NCBI GenBank assembly: GCA_934273635.1
Contig: CAKQSV010000014.1
Coordinates: forward strand, 1-44,442
Source of the DNA: an uncultured Alphaproteobacteria bacterium
GTDB lineage: Bacteria; Pseudomonadota; Alphaproteobacteria; RF32; CAG-239
Reading direction: 5' to 3'
DNA: 44,442 nt
Shown here in pieces: positions 33,321-40,034 of the stretch. Under the pieces are notes generated by a model that saw only the letters and a list, made by a program, of their open reading frames with translations, did no database searches and had not been told where the DNA came from. The position numbers were made by a program, and so were the translations under genes. Every line of letters starts with the position of its first letter. Position 1 is the first letter of the stretch.

Positions 33321-34066
33321 CTTTCGCTCCGGATTTTATTATAAATTTTTCCCCAGCCTTCATTATGGCTTGCTCTGTCCACTTCAACGATTAAATCATC
33401 ATTGCCGATAAATTCGCGAATCAAAACCGGCGGCATGACTTCATCGTTACTGCCGACATAATGGATTTGCGGAATTTTGGCGAACTGTTTACGGTAGCTT
33501 TCCAAATTCATCGACTCATTAAGTGGCGGCAGATTGTGATATTGTGTCCATGCCAGATGGTCGAGATTTCCGGCAATGGTTATAATTTTTTTGACATTCA
33601 GCCCCGGTTTGGCAGTTGCAACTAAGCCGGCAATCTGTGCACCGCCGGAAAATCCTACCAAAACGACCGGATTGTTGCCGACAATATTTTTAATTGCTTC
33701 ATATTCAGCATTAATAACTTCCGGTGCAAAACGAGCGGTTGTCCAATGTCTTTTGGAACAAATCGGACTTTTAACATATTGGCATGGTCTGGCAAGGTAA
33801 ATTACGTTCGGACTGTCATCACCAAAAGTCAGTTCACGGACTAAAGTTCCGCGAGGTGTCGGGTCTTGTGTTGCTTTGCCTCGGGCATTAAAGGCATAAC
33901 CGTCACCTTCTATATATATTTTATAGGGAGCCGCCGGATTTGTAACCTTTTGCCAACTGGCAAGAGTAAAATCCCTTGTTTCAACCTCTTTATACACAAA
34001 ATCAGCCGGGACTTTGATTGCAGTGCATCCGGCTAAAAACAGCAATGTTACTAATACTTTTATCAT
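33317..34066 (-). CDS. Alpha/beta-hydrolase lipoprotein
   Basis: 249 residues with an N-terminal lipoprotein signal whose lipobox is LAGC near residues 11-14, placing the enzyme at the cell envelope. The hydrolase core shows nucleophile elbow GFSGGA near 138, an acidic residue in GSNDEVMPP and a C-terminal His in ASHNEGW, which together make a plausible Ser-Asp-His triad. The two Cys in PCQYVKSPIC could form a disulfide. It is the first gene of a two-gene minus-strand unit with the secreted Cys-rich protein. Substrate is unknown; esterase or lipase activity is the simplest guess. Confidence 0.78.
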   Translation of the reverse strand: MIKVLVTLLFLAGCTAIKVPADFVYKEVETRDFTLASWQKVTNPAAPYKIYIEGDGYAFNARGKATQDPTPRGTLVRELTFGDDSPNVIYLARPCQYVKSPICSKRHWTTARFAPEVINAEYEAIKNIVGNNPVVLVGFSGGAQIAGLVATAKPGLNVKKIITIAGNLDHLAWTQYHNLPPLNESMNLESYRKQFAKIPQIHYVGSNDEVMPPVLIREFIGNDDLIVEVDRASHNEGWGKIYNKIRSER

Positions 34067-34137
34067 ACATTAAGCCCCTCATAAAAGAACTATATCGGCT
34101 TATTTATAAAAATTCCAGAGGGTTTTTGACTTTTAGC

Positions 34138-34164
34138 TTGATTGTCTTCAAAAGGCTTTATAAT
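34138..34164 (+). promoter_or_regulatory. Promoter of the autotransporter leader
   Basis: TTGATT (34138-34143), 15 bases, consensus TATAAT (34159-34164). Transcription from it would give a leader of about 320 nt before the autotransporter ATG. The spacer is two bases short of ideal. Confidence 0.65.
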
Positions 34165-34170
34165 ATAAAT

Positions 34171-34470
34171 TCAGGTTCAGAATTTTTCTGGGCTTAGTAC
34201 CTTTAGTGGTACGGGGCTTTCATCGGCTCTTATAGTCGTCGGTGTTGGATATAACATCGTCATATTGTCAGCTACTCATCATAGCCGACAGTAAATATAT
34301 CCCCGATACATAGCAATATGGTCGGGGAGCTTTTAGCGAATGTTCAGGAACCATATTACTATCTCTGAAAGAATATGGTTCTAAAGGTTAAAAGAATCAT
34401 TTACGACTATATGATTGATGAACTCTCCGACCACCTCTAACACGGGTGGTTTTCTTTTAATTGCAATTAA
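34171..34470 (+). promoter_or_regulatory. Attenuator/riboswitch-like leader of the autotransporter gene
   Basis: The leader ends in an intrinsic terminator: ACCACC (34430-34435), GGTGGT (34445-34450), then a T run interrupted by one C. Bases 34319-34329 (TGGTCGGGGAG) can pair without a gap with 34423-34433 (CTCTCCGACCA), 11 pairs with one G-U, which would block the terminator. The same 34322-34327 can instead pair with CCCCGA at 34301-34306, freeing the terminator. A 10-bp perfect stem, 34348-34357 with 34372-34381, sits inside the antiterminator. Upstream folds include GTACC/GGTAC (34197-34212) and GTCGG/CCGAC (34238-34289). A 16-bp palindrome TTTAATTGCAATTAAA follows the terminator. I do not recognise a known riboswitch class. 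Confidence 0.65.
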
Positions 34471-34491
34471 AGAAGAAGGAAGTCTAATCAT

Positions 34492-36972
34492 ATGAGAAAA
34501 TCTTTATTAATGACAACAGCATTGGTGGCACTTTCAGTGTCCGGTAATGCTTATGCGGACGTAACCATCAGTTCAGACACAGTTCTGGAAAGTGAATATA
34601 CCGACAATGTAATAATTTCCGGAGGTAATGTTACAACCAAAGACAGTTCTACCGTTAGCCTGAATTATCCTGACGGAAAAAATTTAACAGTCAATGGTGG
34701 AACTTTATCCTTAAATGATTCCACCATTTACACTTTTAACGGTAATACAGAAATCAGCGGAGATGCTGTTCTTAATTTGAACAATGACAGCGATATCAAC
34801 ACCAACAAATTAACCATCAGCGGAGGAACAATCAACCTTAATAAGGGTGAACTTCGCCAGAATAATAGTTTTACCATGACCGGCGGTACTATTAACGCAA
34901 ACGGCCAGATGCAAATAGGTTCTGTCGGAAGAGATACCAAAAAGGTTGAAGGAACTGTAACGAGCTATGCCGGAGGAACAACGGATATCAGCGGTGGCGT
35001 GATAAATGTTAAAGGCGGTGTAGGTCTTGGCAGTTCGGCAAATGACATTTATGACAATGGTAATGTTATTTTTGGTACCTCTATTAAATTAAGAGGTGAT
35101 GCAACTCTGGACATTAAAGAGGGTGCAACCTTATTTGCTTATGAAAATTACAAAATTGATGAGCCGGATTCTGGTGATGCTGACTTTGATGTTGTGACCT
35201 TCGGTAATAAAGCCACAATAACAATGAATGACAACACTTCAAAAATTAATCTGGCCGGAACGTTAAGTGCCAATATTAATGGTGATGACCGCGGAAAAAT
35301 TCATTTTCAGAACTCAACCGCCAAAATTGACGGTAATGTTGAAGATGTCAGCTTGATTTTTGAAAACAGCCACTCTTTAAATAATGCAATCAGCGGCAAT
35401 ATCGGTGCCTTGGACATTTTAGCCATTAACAAAGGTACGCTGACGTTTGACAAAGAGCCGACTGATACAATTACGACAGTTCAGGTCGGCGATGGTGCGA
35501 CTTTGGATATTGGCGATAAAACATTGCATTCAACCGGTGATAAAGCAGATGGTGAAGGTGTCATTTTTGCCGATAATTCAACTTTGGCCTTTACCGTAAC
35601 CGATAAAGATACTTATGGCAAAATCAAAGCCAATTATATCAAAATCAGCGAAAACGGCACAAATTTGAATATGACCTTAAACGGTGCCGCTTTGGCTAAA
35701 GGCGAAACAGCTACTTTTAAATTATTTAACGGTGCCGATTCCGCCGAAGCAGAGGTTGAGGGCAAGTTTGCCAACCTGAGCCAAAATTCCCGTTACGAAT
35801 TTACGGACAATGGCGACGGAACTTTTGAAGTTACTTCTGTCGGTTCTGCCACGGATGCCGTTGTTGATGCCGGTGGTTCTGCCAACAATGCCGGAACAGC
35901 CGAGGCATGGGACAGTGTCAGTGCCTCAAACAGCAGTCCGGTTGCTGCGGCAGTTACGGAAAAACTAGCACAGCTTTCCAACAGCACAAATGCTGCCGAG
36001 CAGAAAGCCTATGTTGACGCTTTGACGGCGGTTGCTCCGGAAGTTGCACCGATGGTTCAAAAGACACAGACAGAAACAGCTAATCAGGTCTTTGGTGCTG
36101 TTAGCACACGCTTGACCGGTGGTTCTGTTTCAACCGGAGGCGAAGGTATGGCTTCCGGCGATAATATCTTCAAACGTGGTGCAATGTGGGTTCAAGGCTT
36201 GTTCAACAAATCCAAACTGGACGATACATCCAAGGCGAAGGGGTTTGATGCAGATTCGAACGGTATTGCCTTCGGTGCCGAGAAGTTTGTAACCGATGAT
36301 ACTAAGGTCGGTATTGGTTACGCTTATACCAACACCGATATTGATGGTTTCATGCGTGATACTGATGTTGATACACATACGGCCATCTTGTATGGTGAAT
36401 ATAAACCATCCAACTGGTATGTAAATGGTATTGCGACCTATGGCTGGTCTGATTATGAAGAAAGCAAGAGTGTCGCCGGAGTTGGTGTCAAAGCTGACTA
36501 CGATGTCGAAACCTTTGGCTTACAGGCAATGACCGGTTACGATATGAATGTCAACGGCTTAGGCATTACGCCGGAAGCCGGATTGCGTTATGTTCATATC
36601 AAGCAGGACGCTTATAAAGATTCTGCCGACCAAAAAGTCTTCGGCAATGACAGTGACATCTTGACCGGTGTCATTGGTGCTAAGGTTAGCAAGAACTTTG
36701 AGCTGTCCAATGGTATGAACATTAAGCCGGAAGCCAGAATTGCCGCGACTTATGACCTGTTTAACGATGACGTTAATTCTGTCGTAACCTTGGCTAATGG
36801 TTCAGCTTATGCTGTTGAAGGTGAAGCTCTTGACCGCTTCGGAATGGAATTTGGTGCCGGTGTAACCGCGGAAGTCAACGACAATGTCGAACTCTCGCTT
36901 GGTTATGAAGGCAAATTCCGTGAGGATTACCAAGACCACACAGGATTGATTAACGCTAAGTATAAATTTTAA
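34492..36972 (+). CDS. Autotransporter (type V secretion) protein
   Basis: 826 residues. A signal peptide (MRKSLLMTTALVALSVSGNAYA, cut after about residue 22) leads to a passenger of about 500 residues with repeated short beta-strand patterns rich in Asn, Thr and Gly, typical of a beta-helix. Residues from about 560 (RGAMWVQGLFNKSK) to the end form the outer-membrane beta-barrel, with alternating strands and a terminal Phe in GLINAKYKF for BAM recognition. The passenger has no recognised enzyme domain, so an adhesin or surface protein is most likely. AAGGA precedes the ATG, and the upstream leader is attenuator-like. A terminator follows directly. Confidence 0.9.
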   Translation: MRKSLLMTTALVALSVSGNAYADVTISSDTVLESEYTDNVIISGGNVTTKDSSTVSLNYPDGKNLTVNGGTLSLNDSTIYTFNGNTEISGDAVLNLNNDSDINTNKLTISGGTINLNKGELRQNNSFTMTGGTINANGQMQIGSVGRDTKKVEGTVTSYAGGTTDISGGVINVKGGVGLGSSANDIYDNGNVIFGTSIKLRGDATLDIKEGATLFAYENYKIDEPDSGDADFDVVTFGNKATITMNDNTSKINLAGTLSANINGDDRGKIHFQNSTAKIDGNVEDVSLIFENSHSLNNAISGNIGALDILAINKGTLTFDKEPTDTITTVQVGDGATLDIGDKTLHSTGDKADGEGVIFADNSTLAFTVTDKDTYGKIKANYIKISENGTNLNMTLNGAALAKGETATFKLFNGADSAEAEVEGKFANLSQNSRYEFTDNGDGTFEVTSVGSATDAVVDAGGSANNAGTAEAWDSVSASNSSPVAAAVTEKLAQLSNSTNAAEQKAYVDALTAVAPEVAPMVQKTQTETANQVFGAVSTRLTGGSVSTGGEGMASGDNIFKRGAMWVQGLFNKSKLDDTSKAKGFDADSNGIAFGAEKFVTDDTKVGIGYAYTNTDIDGFMRDTDVDTHTAILYGEYKPSNWYVNGIATYGWSDYEESKSVAGVGVKADYDVETFGLQAMTGYDMNVNGLGITPEAGLRYVHIKQDAYKDSADQKVFGNDSDILTGVIGAKVSKNFELSNGMNIKPEARIAATYDLFNDDVNSVVTLANGSAYAVEGEALDRFGMEFGAGVTAEVNDNVELSLGYEGKFREDYQDHTGLINAKYKF

Positions 36973-36992
36973 GCGTTAAACCGCCAAAGCAA

Positions 36993-37029
36993 AACAGCCC
37001 CGGATATCTTTTATTCGGGGCTGTTTTTT
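36993..37029 (+). terminator. Intrinsic terminator after the autotransporter gene
   Basis: AACAGCCCCG (36993-37002) pairs perfectly with CGGGGCTGTT (37016-37025), followed by T. Confidence 0.94.
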
Positions 37030-37050
37030 GTGATGATTTTTTTGTATTAA

Positions 37051-37079
37051 TTGACATACGACGTAAAAGATTATCTACT
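37051..37079 (+). promoter_or_regulatory. Candidate promoter of the HTH gene
   Basis: Perfect TTGACA (37051-37056), then TATCTA at a spacing of 15 or TCTACT at 17 (37074-37079). If used, transcription starts after the ATG at 37082, which supports the later TTG start. Confidence 0.5.
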
Positions 37080-37081
37080 TA

Positions 37082-37570
37082 ATGCATATTAACTTAATAA
37101 CGAGGCATATTTTGAGGCATGCAAATAAATTTGATTCTGAGGAAGAAAAATTCTTATCAGATATAGGAACTAAAGTTAAAAATTTTCGGGTTTATAAAAA
37201 TATTAAATTGACAACTTTAGCTCAGAAGGCAGGCGTTGATTATCGGACATTAAAAGCCATTGAAACAGGAAAAGTAAATCCTACAATTTTAGTTTTGAAT
37301 AAGATTGCTAAAGCTTTAGAAACCAATGTAACAATTTTGACCGATGTAAATTATAATACTAATACCATAGACACTAGAAAATCTTTAATCGATTTAGTTT
37401 ATAGCCTAAATCAAAAACAATTTAAGATTCTGAATAATGCTGTGTCTTTGCTCTGCGAACATCCGTATCAATTTTGGAAGAGGATAAGGGATGTAGTGAT
37501 GAAAGATTATGAAGAACGAATTAATGAAATTGAGCTGTGGGAGTTTTATTCAAAGAAAAATAAACAATAA
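37082..37570 (+). CDS. XRE-family HTH transcriptional regulator
   Basis: 162 residues from ATG at 37082; a TTG at 37112 (152 residues) has GAGG six bases upstream and better fits the promoter position. A Cro/C1-type helix-turn-helix lies near residues 35-90: VKNFRVYKNIKLTTLAQKAGVDYRTLKAIETGKVNPTILVLNKIAKALE. The C-terminal half is not recognised. In an integrative element such a protein often represses the recombination or replication genes that follow. The gene is AT-rich, unlike the genes on either side. Confidence 0.82.
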   Translation: MHINLITRHILRHANKFDSEEEKFLSDIGTKVKNFRVYKNIKLTTLAQKAGVDYRTLKAIETGKVNPTILVLNKIAKALETNVTILTDVNYNTNTIDTRKSLIDLVYSLNQKQFKILNNAVSLLCEHPYQFWKRIRDVVMKDYEERINEIELWEFYSKKNKQ

Positions 37571-37607
37571 TTTTTTCCGCCTACATTAAAATGACTATAA
37601 TTTTTAA

Positions 37608-37636
37608 TACCTACATTTTAATGTGGGTATTTTTTT
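37608..37636 (+). terminator. Terminator after the HTH gene
   Basis: TACCTACATT (37608-37617) pairs with AATGTGGGTA (37620-37629, one G-U), followed by seven T. The ACATTAAAATG (about 37582-37592) upstream can also pair with its right half, so two folds compete. Confidence 0.82.
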
Positions 37637-37642
37637 GTGTGT

Positions 37643-37680
37643 AAATATTTTGTAACATATTGATTTGCAACAAAATATTT
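37643..37680. other. 11-bp inverted repeat upstream of the replication-initiator-like gene
   Basis: AAATATTTTGT (37643-37653) and ACAAAATATTT (37670-37680) are perfect inverted repeats with a 16-base loop, in an AT-rich stretch 80 bases before the small gene that precedes the initiator-like gene. It is a candidate origin of replication or operator. Confidence 0.4.
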
Positions 37681-37760
37681 TCTTTATTTTTGCCTTTGAA
37701 TGCGAAAAAACAAATTTTGGTAAAGAGCCCCCGTAAATAACATCAACGGAGAGCTTTGTC

Positions 37761-37952
37761 TTGAATTACCAAGCATTAAATGACGAGATTTTAAAATGTT
37801 GTCCTGACTTGACGGCGGATGAAGCTGTCGATGCAGGCAAAAGTCTTGTTGCTCTGTTGAAGATATTACAAGAGGCCGCTCAGGAAAATCCTGAGTTGGA
37901 AGTTTTAATCAATGCTCAAATGGAAGGAGACTTTATCAATGAGCACAAGTAA
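37761..37952 (+). CDS. Hypothetical small protein before the initiator-like gene
   Basis: 63 residues from TTG at 37761 with GGAG nine bases upstream. The sequence (MNYQALNDEILKCCPDLTADEAVDAGKSLV...) is acidic and helical, without signal peptide or membrane helix, and has no recognised motif. It overlaps the next start by 14 bases, so the two are translationally coupled. It may be a small partner or regulator of the initiator-like protein; this is inference. Confidence 0.65.
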   Translation: MNYQALNDEILKCCPDLTADEAVDAGKSLVALLKILQEAAQENPELEVLINAQMEGDFINEHK

Positions 37953-39072
37953 CAAGAAAAACGTCTGTGATACCTGCGTTTTGCTGGTTGATTACACAGA
38001 TATCACAATAACAGAGCTTGGGCGTTTTAAGCCTAATCCGCAAATCCTCTGGGATATGCAAGGGGCGGAGGCTGTGACCTGCTATAACTTCGCAACGCGT
38101 GAAGAGCAGCAACAGCATTACTACCCTAGGCTGTCATTAAGCAGCGTGCTGCGGCACGGAGGTTTCAGCGTTAAGTTGAAAATTGAGTTTTCCGCACCGA
38201 AGCTTCTGCATTTTCCGCCCAACAATCTGGAAGAAGTTTGCGATGCCGATTTTGAAGATATCATCAGCATTTTGGTATTACGGCTTCACGAGATGGGTGT
38301 TGAGGTTTCGCCGCAAGTGCTGCGGTCGGCACAAGTTGTAAGGATTGACTTTGGTAAGAATGTCTTGGTTAAAGTCGCACCCTGTGTGATTTTACAATAC
38401 TTGAACAAAGCTGACATCAGCCGTCGGCTCGATTGTACCAAAGTGTCATATAGAAACGAAGGACATTCGCTGCATTTCTTAGCCCGGCACCGGAATGTCG
38501 TTATTTACGACAAACTCAGGGATATTCAAAAAGCCGGGTATTGCAAAAGTCGGGCTGTCAGTTCCGAAAATGCCCAGACAATTGATATGGCAGCCCTAGG
38601 CTTAAACCAATACCTACGGGTTGAAATTCAGTTGGGCAATTCTGAGAATATACGTCAAGCCATCAGCAAAGCGGGGATTCCAGTTCCGGAGCTGACATTC
38701 CAAAATCTTTTCAGCAGTCAAATTTGCCGAGCTGTTACGCTGGTTTATTGGAATGAAATTTTGGCGGCAATCAAATATCAGCAGTTAAGCGAAGAAAATT
38801 CGGCAGATTTATTCAAGCGTCTGCTGGATGCCAAATATAAGTTTCTAAAAGCCCTGCAGCTTGTCGGTTTGGTAACGATACTGAAGACGATGGGCAAACG
38901 AGAACTGCGGCTACATGCGGGAAACTCTTTTTCACCGACAATTTATGAACTGTTTCGGCTGATTAACCAGCTCAAACCGCAAAACAACTGGCTGCAGCCA
39001 GATTTGGACGGCATAACCGCAGCTATTAATGAAAATCAAATCATAACTTTAAAGGAAAAAGCAAATGACTAA
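37939..39072 (+). CDS. Putative replication initiator (filamentous-phage/plasmid Rep-like)
   Basis: 377 residues from ATG at 37939, which has AAGGAG at good spacing; a longer reading adds nine residues. Features that recall G2P/Rep-type rolling-circle initiators are VRIDFGKNVLV, YRNEGHSLHFLARHRNVVIYDKLRDI near residue 170-195 and YLRVEIQLG near 220. I cannot point to a definite catalytic Tyr motif, so the assignment is tentative. Its place between an HTH gene and two recombinases, and the upstream inverted repeat, fit an element that replicates after excision. It overlaps the next gene by eight bases. Confidence 0.5.
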   Translation: MSTSNKKNVCDTCVLLVDYTDITITELGRFKPNPQILWDMQGAEAVTCYNFATREEQQQHYYPRLSLSSVLRHGGFSVKLKIEFSAPKLLHFPPNNLEEVCDADFEDIISILVLRLHEMGVEVSPQVLRSAQVVRIDFGKNVLVKVAPCVILQYLNKADISRRLDCTKVSYRNEGHSLHFLARHRNVVIYDKLRDIQKAGYCKSRAVSSENAQTIDMAALGLNQYLRVEIQLGNSENIRQAISKAGIPVPELTFQNLFSSQICRAVTLVYWNEILAAIKYQQLSEENSADLFKRLLDAKYKFLKALQLVGLVTILKTMGKRELRLHAGNSFSPTIYELFRLINQLKPQNNWLQPDLDGITAAINENQIITLKEKAND

Positions 39073-39928
39073 AGTATATAAACAAGCAAAACATGCTATT
39101 ATCTTCAACCGGGTATCATCCGTAAATCAGGACTTTCATAGTTCGGGTGAACATCAATATGCGGTGTGTGAAAAGTACTGCCAAAATAAAGGGCTGTCAA
39201 TTTTAGGAGCGTATGGAATGATTGAAACCGCTTATAAAAGAAGGCGTCCTGGGTTTGAAAGTATGTTAGGCTGTCTGGAGCAACATCATGGGGTGCCAGT
39301 GGCTCTTGTTGTAACTTCTGTTGACCGCCTTTTACGATCATTTTGCTTCTTGGATAGACTGAATAAATTGCGAGAAGAAGGACGGTTAGAGCTCCACTTT
39401 GTTGAGGAGAAATTACTCTTGTCAGCTAACTCAACGCCCGAAGATGTATTGATGTTTGAAAATAAAGTTGCTGAAGCAAAATACTATTCGGCAAAAATTT
39501 CTGAGACAACAAAAGCTCGTATTGAATGGCTAAACGAACAGGGAATTTATACCAGAGAAGCACCTATAGGTTATACGAACTGCGAAATGGATGGTGTAAA
39601 ATGGATTTATCCTGACACGCAGGCTGCCAAAGTTTCTCATTTATTTGAGATATATTTAATCCCAGAAATGGATATAAAAAAATTATTGGCGGTGGCACAG
39701 GTAATGAATTTAAGAACCTCTCGAGGAAAACTTGTTAGTCGCAAAACGTTGGTTGCATTACTTAAAAGAGAATTCTACTGTGGTAGATTTTTTAGTAGGG
39801 GACGTTTTTATGACCACAAATATCATTGCTTGGTTAACGACATGATTTTTCAGGCCGTTCAAAAGAAATTGGAATGGGAGCTCGGTAGAGTTATCAACAA
39901 AGAAACGGAGGTGCAGGTCGCAGCATAA
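39065..39928 (+). CDS. Serine recombinase, short form
   Basis: 287 residues: an N-terminal resolvase catalytic domain with the nucleophile Ser in FNRVSSVNQ (about 18-19) and the conserved VTSVDRLLRS, then a recombinase domain (about 160-260) with IGYTN and the LLKREFYCGRFFSRGRFY pattern. It lacks the zinc ribbon and coiled coil of large serine integrases. It is translationally coupled to the initiator-like gene (eight-base overlap) and 106 bases before a longer serine recombinase. Paired serine recombinases of unlike size recall ccrA/ccrB of staphylococcal cassettes, where both are needed. Confidence 0.87.
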   Translation: MTKVYKQAKHAIIFNRVSSVNQDFHSSGEHQYAVCEKYCQNKGLSILGAYGMIETAYKRRRPGFESMLGCLEQHHGVPVALVVTSVDRLLRSFCFLDRLNKLREEGRLELHFVEEKLLLSANSTPEDVLMFENKVAEAKYYSAKISETTKARIEWLNEQGIYTREAPIGYTNCEMDGVKWIYPDTQAAKVSHLFEIYLIPEMDIKKLLAVAQVMNLRTSRGKLVSRKTLVALLKREFYCGRFFSRGRFYDHKYHCLVNDMIFQAVQKKLEWELGRVINKETEVQVAA

Positions 39929-39980
39929 AGCAAATTAGGCCAGCGAAGGCTGGATAAGAAATCCGGCCTTCCTTGACCTG
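39914..39980 (+). promoter_or_regulatory. Nested hairpins between the two serine recombinase genes
   Basis: GAAGGCTGGAT (39945-39955) pairs with ATCCGGCCTTC (39961-39971, one G-U), and CAGGTC (39914-39919) pairs with GACCTG (39975-39980) around it. CCAGC/GCTGG (39940-39953) is a competing fold. No T run follows, so it is not a simple terminator; it could be an RNA structure tuning the ratio of the two recombinases, or a recombination site. Confidence 0.55.
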
Positions 39981-40034
39981 TCAGAATGATGAATCTTAAA
40001 ATAAAGCATAATTTTAATATAGAAAGGTAAGAAG

